Assembly: GCA_002418865.1 (NCBI GenBank)
Contig: DIEY01000028.1
Span: 7,998 to 44,864 of the forward strand
Source: Bacteroidales bacterium UBA5762
GTDB taxonomy: Bacteria > Bacteroidota > Bacteroidia > Bacteroidales > TTA-H9
DNA: 36,867 bases
Reading direction: 5' to 3'
A program made the translations under genes and the position numbers. Below, piece after piece: positions 17,749 through 24,608 of the stretch. Positions within the stretch are counted from its first letter, which is position 1. Each line of letters starts with the position of its first letter. A model generated the notes under the pieces. That model was not told where the DNA came from. It did no database searches and saw nothing but the letters and a program-made list of their open reading frames with translations.

Positions 17749-20229
17749 ATGAAAAAAAAGATAATATTATTGATTTGGATAGCAGTTTTTGTAACTGGCC
17801 TCACAAGCCCTGTTGAAGCTCAGAAAAACAAAAAAGTAGAAGCTGCTGATCAGGCCTTTGCCAATATGATGTATACTACTGCCCTTAAGAATTACCGTAA
17901 GGCTTATTCTAAAGAAAAGGACAAGGATGAACGCAATCGGATCTTATATCAAACGGCTGAATGTTATCGTATTATGAACAATTATCGAATGGCAGAGCCC
18001 ACTTACAGAAGATTGCTTACCCAAAAATACGAGGAAAAACAACCACTTCTGCTTTTGCATTTAGCCGATATACTTCGCTATAATGGGAAATATGAACAAG
18101 CTATACCTTTTTACCAGCGTTTTATAGAGTTACAGCCAGAGGATGAACGAGGACTGGTTGGCTTAAAATCGTGCCAGCTTGCGGATTCGCTTACCAAAAG
18201 CCCTACTCGCCATCTCATTAAAAACGAAAAGGAAATCAACACTCGATATGACGAATTTTCGGCTACCTATGCAAATACGGGTTACAATGAGATTATTTTT
18301 ACTTCCAATCGCAATGGTTCTACAGGAAAAGGAAAAGATGAATGGACTCAGAAATTCTTTTCGGATTTGTATTACGTAAAAAAAGATGCAAAGGGTAAAT
18401 GGACAAAAGTAATAAAGGCAGATGAAGAAGAGGTGATTAATACTGCCGCCAATGAAGGAAATCCATTTTTCAACAGTCGGTTCAACGTGATGTATTTTAC
18501 CCGCTGTGCCACCGTGCCCAAAAAAACCAATACTTGTAGGATTTATTCTTCTAAACGTACGGGAAAGAATTTTTCAGAACCCATACCTGTCGATATAGCC
18601 GTAGACAGCATCTATTCTATTGGACAGCCAACATTATCATCGGATGAACTAATCATTTTTTTCTCGTCTGACATGCCCAATGGTAAGGGTGGACGCGATT
18701 TGTGGATGGCTACACGCAAGCGTAAAACCGATGGTTTTGGAAGGCCTATAAACTTAGGAGATTCCATCAACACAGCTGGAGATGAGCTCTTCCCATTTCT
18801 GCGCTATGATACGGTTCTATATTTCGCCTCTAATGGACGTGTTGGTTTTGGAGGGCTTGACATCTTTAAGGCGTATTTTCGAACCGATGAAGAAGGTCGA
18901 AAATATTTTACCCAACCCGTGAATATGGGTGTCCCTTTGAATTCAACTAGCGACGATTTTGGTATTGTATTTCATCCCGAAGCCGAAGAAGAGGGTTTTT
19001 TTGCGTCGAACCGCCAAAAAGGCCGAGGTGGTGATGATATTTACAGTTTTATTGTTGAACCTGTTATTTTTACACTCGAAGGCATAGTGAAGGACGAAAG
19101 CACTTTACAACCCATAACCGGTGCTCTGGTCGAAATGAAAGTCTCTGATGGTAGTCAGCATAAAAGCAATACCAGTGAACGTGGTCGTTATTTCTTCAAC
19201 CAGAATCAAGTAAAACCCAACCGCAATTTTGAATTGACCGTAAGCAAAGAAGGTTATTTCACTACGACTGGAAGCATCTCGACTATCGGCCTGGAGAGCA
19301 GCAAAGACTTAGTACTCGATTTTATTCTTCAACCCATCCCTCGTAAACCCATCATACTACCCGAAATTCTTTACGATTTAAGCAAATGGGATTTAAAACC
19401 TCAATATCAGGATTCTCTTCAGGGACTTATCACCATACTCGAGAAAAACCCGAACCTAATCATTGAATTGGCGGCTCATACCGACGCCAGAGATACCGAA
19501 GAACACAATGATACCTTATCACAAAAACGCGCACAATCTGTGGTAGATTATTTAGTACGACGTGGCATAGATCCCGACAGGCTCGTTGCTAAGGGTTATG
19601 GTGAACGCGTGCCCCGCGTAATAACTCAGGATATTACAAAAGCTGGATATACTTTCAAAGCTGGCACTCGACTCACAGAATCTTTCATCGACAGCCTTCC
19701 CAACCGCGAAGTCAAGGAAGCTGCACATCAACTCAATCGAAGAACAGAGTTTACTATCATAGGAACAAATTTCAAACCCAAACCAAAACCTCAAGGCCAA
19801 CAAGTTGCGCCTAAAATCGAAATTGTTACTACAACGCCCAAAAACAGTGTAACCTACACGCTTTCGGCTAAGAAAAACCGCATGCTTATTCCAGCCTCAA
19901 TAGATACCTATTCTCTTGAATTTTTATACGAACCCAGTACAAGGTATATTAGTATTTCAATGGATGCTGCCTTGGATCTTTTAAAGCAAAACATTATCTC
20001 CAAAAACGATTTCCACGGAAATCCAGAAGAAATTATCTCGGAAGGACAGATTAAGAGAGGTGCGGTATTAACACTTCCATCGTTGCGAATTGGCAAAAAA
20101 ATTATCTACGATATCGATGTAATGGTCGAGCCTAAACAAGACGAGAAACTCATTTTGAACAATGAAGTTTTATTACGTTTTGGAGCCTTTACCATCAATG
20201 AAGAAACTCGAGAAATCATATTCGAATAA
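17749..20229 (+). CDS. PorE-like OmpA-family envelope protein with a degenerate retropepsin-like C-terminal domain
   Basis: An 826-residue exported protein. A signal peptide covers residues 1-25 (KKKIILLIWIAVFVTGL, ending near VEAQ); there is no lipobox Cys. Domains follow in order: TPR-like helices (about 33-140), a PD40-type beta-propeller (about 165-435; blades at FTSNRNG, FFSSDMPNGKGGRDLW, FASNGRVGFGGLDIF and FASNRQKGRGGDDIY), a carboxypeptidase-regulatory-like domain (440-530) and an OmpA_C peptidoglycan-binding domain (538-674, with HTDARDTEEHNDTLSQKRAQ). This is the layout of PorE, a T9SS component that links the machinery to peptidoglycan. After a Pro/Lys linker, residues 698-826 resemble a retropepsin-like aspartic protease, but the DTGAS motif is EPSTR (728-732). 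ATG 17749 is preferred over ATG 17716 because it begins the signal peptide. purM follows after 3 bases. Confidence 0.82.
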   Translation: MKKKIILLIWIAVFVTGLTSPVEAQKNKKVEAADQAFANMMYTTALKNYRKAYSKEKDKDERNRILYQTAECYRIMNNYRMAEPTYRRLLTQKYEEKQPLLLLHLADILRYNGKYEQAIPFYQRFIELQPEDERGLVGLKSCQLADSLTKSPTRHLIKNEKEINTRYDEFSATYANTGYNEIIFTSNRNGSTGKGKDEWTQKFFSDLYYVKKDAKGKWTKVIKADEEEVINTAANEGNPFFNSRFNVMYFTRCATVPKKTNTCRIYSSKRTGKNFSEPIPVDIAVDSIYSIGQPTLSSDELIIFFSSDMPNGKGGRDLWMATRKRKTDGFGRPINLGDSINTAGDELFPFLRYDTVLYFASNGRVGFGGLDIFKAYFRTDEEGRKYFTQPVNMGVPLNSTSDDFGIVFHPEAEEEGFFASNRQKGRGGDDIYSFIVEPVIFTLEGIVKDESTLQPITGALVEMKVSDGSQHKSNTSERGRYFFNQNQVKPNRNFELTVSKEGYFTTTGSISTIGLESSKDLVLDFILQPIPRKPIILPEILYDLSKWDLKPQYQDSLQGLITILEKNPNLIIELAAHTDARDTEEHNDTLSQKRAQSVVDYLVRRGIDPDRLVAKGYGERVPRVITQDITKAGYTFKAGTRLTESFIDSLPNREVKEAAHQLNRRTEFTIIGTNFKPKPKPQGQQVAPKIEIVTTTPKNSVTYTLSAKKNRMLIPASIDTYSLEFLYEPSTRYISISMDAALDLLKQNIISKNDFHGNPEEIISEGQIKRGAVLTLPSLRIGKKIIYDIDVMVEPKQDEKLILNNEVLLRFGAFTINEETREIIFE

Positions 20230-20232
20230 AAC

Positions 20233-21405
20233 ATGCCAGAGCCAAGCCGATATCAACAAAGAGGGGTATCTTCGAACAAGGAGGATGTGCATGCCGCCAT
20301 AGCAAAGATAGATAAAGGCATTGAACCTAAGGCATTTTGTAAAATAATACCAGATTTTTTAGGAGGCGACCCCTTATTTTGCAACATCATGCATGCCGAC
20401 GGCGCCGGGACTAAAAGCAGCTTAGCTTATATCTATTGGAAAGAAACAGGAGATTTAAGTGTTTGGAAGGGGATAGCACAAGATGCCATTGTGATGAATA
20501 CGGATGATCTTCTTTGTATTGGGGTTTGCGATAATTTGCTTGTTTCATCAACTATTGGACGAAATGCACATTTTATATCTGGCGAAATAATTCAAGCTCT
20601 TATACAAGGCACGGAAGAAGTGCTTCAATGGCTGAGGGAAATGGGAATTACCATTTATTCGACAGGAGGAGAAACTGCCGATGTAGGCGATCTGGTGCGG
20701 ACAATCATCGTTGATTCAACTATTGTCACTCGGGCAAAGCGTTCAGACATCATTACCAATGCTAATATTCAGCCCGGAGATATAATTATTGGTTTGGCTT
20801 CATTCGGGAAAGCTACCTACGAATCGACATACAATAGTGGTATAGGGAGCAATGGATTGACTTCGGCTCGACATGATGTTTTACATAAGATTTACAGAAG
20901 AAAATACCCCGAGAGTTACGATCACTCACTTACTGAGAGTTTGGCTTACTGCGGAAAAAGATTTTTACTCGAAGCCAGCCCAATAGAGGGAATGAATATA
21001 GGTAAACTTTTACTTTCACCCACACGAACTTATACTCCAGTGGTAAAAGAAATTTTAGCCAACTTTAAACCTGCCATACATGGTATGATTCACTGCACAG
21101 GAGGTGGTCAAGCCAAAATACTTCATTTTCTTGACAAAAACCGTGTAGTGAAAGACAATCTTTTCGATATTCCACCGGTGTTTCGCATCATACAGGAGGA
21201 ATCAGGGACAGCATGGTGGGAGATGTATAAAGTATTCAACATGGGGCATCGACTGGAATTGTATGTTCCTTCGGAAATTAGTGCTGAGATTATCAGCATA
21301 ACTCAAAAATATAACATTGAAGCACAAGTGGTTGGAAGAGTTGAAAAAGCTGAAAAGAAATCTCTCATTATTTCAAGCCCTCAAGGCATTTTCGAATATA
21401 AATAA
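20233..21405 (+). CDS. purM: Phosphoribosylformylglycinamidine cyclo-ligase (AIR synthetase)
   Basis: ATP-dependent ring closure of FGAM to AIR, the fifth step of de novo purine synthesis, in the cytoplasm. Sequence hallmarks of the PurM/PurL ATP-grasp-unrelated family are present: DGAGTKSSLA near residue 57, the stretch GIAQDAIVMNTDDLLCIG, the glycine-rich loop STGGETADVGDLVRTIIVD and, later, HCTGGGQAKILHFL. At 390 residues it is longer than E. coli PurM (345) and divergent in the usual D-AGA-V motifs, which I associate with the Bacteroidota form. It begins 3 bases after the PorE-like gene, so the two are probably co-transcribed although functionally unrelated. It converges with the lipoprotein gene on the other strand, 14 bases away. 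Confidence 0.88.
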   Translation: MPEPSRYQQRGVSSNKEDVHAAIAKIDKGIEPKAFCKIIPDFLGGDPLFCNIMHADGAGTKSSLAYIYWKETGDLSVWKGIAQDAIVMNTDDLLCIGVCDNLLVSSTIGRNAHFISGEIIQALIQGTEEVLQWLREMGITIYSTGGETADVGDLVRTIIVDSTIVTRAKRSDIITNANIQPGDIIIGLASFGKATYESTYNSGIGSNGLTSARHDVLHKIYRRKYPESYDHSLTESLAYCGKRFLLEASPIEGMNIGKLLLSPTRTYTPVVKEILANFKPAIHGMIHCTGGGQAKILHFLDKNRVVKDNLFDIPPVFRIIQEESGTAWWEMYKVFNMGHRLELYVPSEISAEIISITQKYNIEAQVVGRVEKAEKKSLIISSPQGIFEYK

Positions 21406-21419
21406 AGCTAAATTTTTAT

Positions 21420-21908
21420 TCATTTGGCTTGGTTCTCTTTCAACTTTTGTAGTTTTTCTTGATGACGGAACAAGCTTTCACCAAACGAAACGAGAGGAAT
21501 TACAGTTACTTGTGCAGTCTCGGTAAGCGGATTGTCTTTCAAGAATTTCTGAAGTTCTAAATTATCATTAGCTTGAATAATAAAGGCACATCCGGGTTTT
21601 AAGGCCATTACTCCACCAAAGATAGGGATCCCTGTCCGACGAAGGCTGTCGATATGCTGATAACCCGGTATTACCCTCTCTTCTATGAATCCAATCTCTT
21701 GGCCTAAGGTCAATGCAGGTTTAGGAGGAGGATAATCCATAATGACTAAATAAAGATTCTTACCGATATAAAAAGGAGTAGAGTCGGAAATCATCATCAT
21801 TGAATCTGATTGGAGTGTGATTCGGCGAGGGCCTGTATCTTTTTCATTGTTGCACGACAATGCCATCAAGATTCCAACTGTCAACAAAAACCCTAATATG
21901 TTTTTCAT
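21420..21908 (-). CDS. Small lipoprotein with a YCII/muconolactone-isomerase-like fold
   Basis: A 162-residue exported protein. The N-terminus is a lipoprotein signal: Lys, then a hydrophobic run, then MALSC with the acylation Cys at 19. The body has two parts: residues 45-95 (a strand-rich region with a PPPKPALT segment) and residues 95-150, where GVMALKPGCAFIIQANDNLE followed by LQKFLKDNPLTETAQVTVIPL resembles the dimeric alpha/beta barrel of YCII-type and muconolactone-isomerase proteins. In that family the pattern is a strand, a helix holding LxxFLxxDP, then a strand. No catalytic role is assignable. It converges with purM and is followed upstream by a GNAT gene in the same direction, about 95 bases apart. 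Confidence 0.7.
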   Translation of the reverse strand: MKNILGFLLTVGILMALSCNNEKDTGPRRITLQSDSMMMISDSTPFYIGKNLYLVIMDYPPPKPALTLGQEIGFIEERVIPGYQHIDSLRRTGIPIFGGVMALKPGCAFIIQANDNLELQKFLKDNPLTETAQVTVIPLVSFGESLFRHQEKLQKLKENQAK

Positions 21909-21940
21909 AAGATATTTTGTTTTAAAAAATCCATCTATAG

Positions 21941-21948
21941 CAAAGGTA
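21941..21948 (-). promoter_or_regulatory. Bacteroidota-type -7 element for the lipoprotein gene
   Basis: On the minus strand this reads TACCTTTG, an exact TAnnTTTG match, 32 bases before the ATG at 21908. No matching -33 TTTG is seen at 19-21 bases, so support is partial. Confidence 0.4.
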
Positions 21949-22003
21949 AAAGATTAGTACATATTATTCATAGAAGGAATGATATTAGAAAAAATCGAAG
22001 AGG

Positions 22004-22516
22004 TTAAAGTATAGAATCGGAACTTGCCATCCATTCAGGATTATATTCTTCGCGTAAAAGTCCATAACGAAGGATATCCTGATATTTTCCATTGATATAT
22101 TTTGCCTCACGAAGTCTTCCTTCCATAATAAAACCTGCTTTACGAAATAGAGTTAAAGAGGCAGTATTTTCTTCGACGATTTCGGCTTCTACACGATGTA
22201 AATTCATAGTGTCGAAGGCAAAATGAATGAGAAGTTTCAATGCCATACTTCCATAACCTTTTCTGTAATAAGCCGGAGAAAGAGCTAAACTAAGTTCGGA
22301 TTTACGGTTCAACCATTTGATATTAGTAAGTCTCGCCTCACCAATTAAATTGCTCCCAGCCTCTATCCTGAACACATATTCTGATGGCATGGCCGATGGA
22401 TAAAGTCTTTTCTCCGACATGTACTTGATATCATGGTAATCTTCTAAAAGACGTCTTAATTCTGTATCATCAGAAGACGTAGTTTGTAATATAATTTCTT
22501 CGCTCGAAATTTTCAT
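22004..22516 (-). CDS. GNAT-family N-acetyltransferase (RimJ/RimL type)
   Basis: A 170-residue acetyl-CoA-dependent acetyltransferase. The GNAT core is clear: strand 4 with IGEARLTNIKWLNRKSELSLAL, the acetyl-CoA pyrophosphate loop YYRKGYGSMALKLLIHFAF (R-x-x-G-x-G pattern), then LHRVEAEIVEENTASLTLFRKAGFIMEGRLREA, typical of the RimJ/RimL/SpeG branch that acts on protein N-termini, ribosomal proteins or polyamines. The substrate cannot be assigned from sequence. The start at ATG 22516 is supported by a consensus promoter close upstream on the minus strand. It is divergent from the MerR/cobalamin regulator. Confidence 0.9.
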   Translation of the reverse strand: MKISSEEIILQTTSSDDTELRRLLEDYHDIKYMSEKRLYPSAMPSEYVFRIEAGSNLIGEARLTNIKWLNRKSELSLALSPAYYRKGYGSMALKLLIHFAFDTMNLHRVEAEIVEENTASLTLFRKAGFIMEGRLREAKYINGKYQDILRYGLLREEYNPEWMASSDSIL

Positions 22517-22535
22517 GACTAAACGAATAAAATTA

Positions 22536-22566
22536 CAAAAGTAATCCGTTTGGGCATCATTCCAAA
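22536..22566 (-). promoter_or_regulatory. Bacteroidota-type promoter for the GNAT gene
   Basis: On the minus strand, TTTG (22566-22563), a 19-base spacer, and TACTTTTG (22543-22536) match the full TTTG-N19-21-TAnnTTTG consensus. The start codon follows about 20 bases later. Together with the secDF promoter this is the best match in the window. Confidence 0.7.
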
Positions 22567-22715
22567 AATCAGACTAATAGACTATGGGTTGCCTTATTTA
22601 CGTTTCCGATTTTCCTATTCTTCAAGATTTTGTATTAAACATAATTTCAATCCACTTGTTAAGTTAAATGATAATTTGCCTAGGGGCATTGATACATCAT
22701 TTCTTTTGTTTGGTC

Positions 22716-23603
22716 ATGTCATCTTATTCGATTAAAGATTTAGAAGGATTTACTGGAATTAAAGCTCATACATTGAGAATATGGGAAAAACGTTATCATG
22801 TTTTAAAGCCCCAACGTACTTCGACAAATATTCGCACTTACGATGATGAGGATTTAAAACGCATCCTCAATATTTCCATTCTTAATCGACACGGATATAG
22901 AATATCCGACATCATCAAGCTATCGGAAAAAGAAATTTGTGAAAAGGTAATGCAATTGAGCCAGCGCTGCGCCGATACACACAGTCAGATCGAAAACTTG
23001 CTGATAGCAATGATAGAAATGAATGAAGAAATTTTTCATCAATCATTTAATCAATCGGTGCTTAAAAGTGGATTCGAAGATACTTTTCGTTATTTGATCT
23101 TTCCCTTCTTCGAGCGAGTAGGATTACTCTGGCAATCAGGCAGCATTACTCCTGCTCAGGAACACTTCGTCAGCAATTTAATACGTCAAAAATTAATTGT
23201 AGCCATAGATTCCATCATCTCGCCCCGTAAACCCGATGCATTGCATTTTGTTCTTTTTCTTCCCGAAGGCGAATGGCACGAAATAGGTCTTTTATTCACC
23301 CATTATTTGATAAAAAAATGGGGACATTATACACTCTATTTTGGTGCTAACCTTCCTATTGAGACTATTCAACCCGTGCTCGAAAAATTCGAAATAAGTT
23401 TCATGGTTACGCAATTTATCAATGGTATTTGCTCTAATGATTTAAATAGACAAATTCAAAAACTGGCGGAGGTTTCGCAAGGTAAAAAAGTTCTGCTGAG
23501 CGGAGCTCAGATCATCCAAAAACAATTTGATATGCCTAATCATTTTTATATCTATGAAGATATAGATGAATTGAGGGAAATAATTGATATTCAACGTGCT
23601 TAA
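22716..23603 (+). CDS. MerR-family regulator with cobalamin-binding domain (CarH/LitR type)
   Basis: A 295-residue transcription factor. Residues 4-75 form a MerR winged helix (SIKDLEGFTGIKAHTLRIWEKRY). Residues 90-165 form the helical cap of the methionine-synthase B12 module, and 170-295 the Rossmann-like B12-binding domain. The CarH hallmark W-x9-EH is present (Trp139, Glu149, His150); Glu149 and His150 correspond to residues that cap adenosylcobalamin in Thermus CarH. The B12 motif DxHxxG reads EWHEIG (186-191), keeping the axial ligand His188. The residue after the Trp, which is His132 in Thermus CarH and ligates cobalt after light exposure, is Gln140. ATG 22716 is preferred over ATG 22668, which would prepend a hydrophobic, non-conserved peptide. 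An ECF sigma factor follows. Confidence 0.88.
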   Translation: MSSYSIKDLEGFTGIKAHTLRIWEKRYHVLKPQRTSTNIRTYDDEDLKRILNISILNRHGYRISDIIKLSEKEICEKVMQLSQRCADTHSQIENLLIAMIEMNEEIFHQSFNQSVLKSGFEDTFRYLIFPFFERVGLLWQSGSITPAQEHFVSNLIRQKLIVAIDSIISPRKPDALHFVLFLPEGEWHEIGLLFTHYLIKKWGHYTLYFGANLPIETIQPVLEKFEISFMVTQFINGICSNDLNRQIQKLAEVSQGKKVLLSGAQIIQKQFDMPNHFYIYEDIDELREIIDIQRA

Positions 23604-23858
23604 GATATCGAGGACTGATTTTACGAATCAAATCGAAGCCTAAATTTCCTCCCCAGTTAGCTTCTCAATAGCAGCAAAAGTTAAAAAAAGTTAAATTTTA
23701 AAAATCCATTCACTGATTATCAGTGCATTAGACTTTTCTAAAGAAAAATCTTAAAATTTATATACAAAAATATAGACATGTTTCAAAAATCTTGTTTAAA
23801 TTTGTGCCATTAAATATTAAACACTTTAGAAGATTTCTAATTAAAAAAACACCACATT
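23604..23858 (+). promoter_or_regulatory. Repeat-rich control region between the MerR/B12 gene and the ECF sigma gene
   Basis: This 255-base region contains, in order, a tandem direct repeat AAAGTTAAA (23677-23685 and 23687-23695, period 10), a perfect dyad CACTGAT-T-ATCAGTG (23711-23725), a second dyad TTTTCT-AA-AGAAAA (23734-23747), and a -7 promoter element (23797-23804). The clustering upstream of a sigma-factor gene suggests operators. Thermus CarH binds tandem 11-bp direct repeats, so the period-10 repeat is a plausible but unproven target of the upstream regulator. Confidence 0.5.
23797..23804 (+). promoter_or_regulatory. Bacteroidota-type -7 element for the ECF sigma gene
   Basis: TAAATTTG fits TAnnTTTG exactly. 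It lies 54 bases before the start codon and shortly downstream of the two dyads, so a protein bound to them could control it. No clean -33 box is seen, as expected for a promoter that needs an activator or relief from repression. Confidence 0.5.
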
Positions 23859-24365
23859 ATGACTACTATAGAGTTCAATTATCGATTATTAAGTTTGAAA
23901 GACAACTTGAACAACTTTGCTTTATCATTGACTAACAATGTTGATGACGCCAACGATTTGGTACAAGATACCTATCTTAAGGCAATTACTTATCGTGAAA
24001 AATTTGATCCAGGTACAAATTTAAAGGCTTGGGCATATACTATCATGAAGAATACATTCATCAACAATTACCGCCGAGGAATGCGACAGAATGCTTTTAT
24101 CGACAGCACAGATAATCTTTATCATCTTAATTCAAAAAGTACGGCAGAGGCCGAACGCCCTGATTCTACCTTACGTGCTAAAGAGATTCAAAAGAGTATT
24201 CAAAACCTCAGCGATGAACATCGCATCCCTTTCTTAATGCACACCAAGGGTTATAAGTATAAGGAAATTGCAGAACAAATGAACCTTTCGATAGGTACTG
24301 TAAAGAGTAGAATATTTTTCAGTCGCAAGAAGCTGATGGAAATACTTCGTGATTATCAGAATTAA
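23859..24365 (+). CDS. ECF-type RNA polymerase sigma factor
   Basis: A 168-residue group 4 sigma factor with only regions 2 and 4. Region 2 spans about 8-75 (LSLTNNVDDANDLVQDTYLKAIT, then NLKAWAYTIMKNTFINNYRR). Region 4 spans about 112-165 (LSDEHRIPFLMHTKGYKYKEIAEQMN then LSIGTVKSRIFFSRKKL). The linker 85-110 is short and polar; there is no extra C-terminal domain and no anti-sigma gene beside it. In many Bacteroidota a MerR-type regulator and an ECF sigma of this kind sit together next to carotenoid genes; here only the regulator pair is seen. It ends in its own terminator, so the downstream DUF4397 gene is a separate transcription unit. Confidence 0.92.
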   Translation: MTTIEFNYRLLSLKDNLNNFALSLTNNVDDANDLVQDTYLKAITYREKFDPGTNLKAWAYTIMKNTFINNYRRGMRQNAFIDSTDNLYHLNSKSTAEAERPDSTLRAKEIQKSIQNLSDEHRIPFLMHTKGYKYKEIAEQMNLSIGTVKSRIFFSRKKLMEILRDYQN

Positions 24366-24401
24366 AATTTCGAAAAATTTCATCATGCCAATTTAATTCA
24401 C

Positions 24402-24430
24402 AAAATGACCTCTTTAGGGGTCATTTTTTT
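24402..24430 (+). terminator. Rho-independent terminator of the ECF sigma gene
   Basis: AAAATGACC (24402-24410) pairs with GGTCATTTT (24419-24427) across an 8-base loop and is followed by further T residues. It begins 36 bases after the sigma stop codon. Confidence 0.85.
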
Positions 24431-24608
24431 ATTCTCAATTTCTCTGCATCCTATCCGAAAAATTTGCGTCAAATTGGAAATACGCTGGGGTTAAGCGAAA
24501 AGTTGTAATTTCGTAGCCGAACTCTTCTATAGAACATTTAAGAGACTGAATTTAAGAATGTGTACGAGCAAATTTTAATATGACCAATCTTTAAAAAATT
24601 ATAAAATA

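Noticed and set aside
21406..21429. Possible hairpin AGCTAAAT/ATTTGGCT between convergent purM and lipoprotein genes
   Set aside because: One mismatch (G-T wobble), no T-run, and it runs into the coding end of the lipoprotein gene; too weak to call a terminator.
22668..22715. Earlier ATG for the MerR/B12 regulator
   Set aside because: It would add a hydrophobic, non-conserved 16-residue peptide before the helix-turn-helix; ATG 22716 fits family starts.
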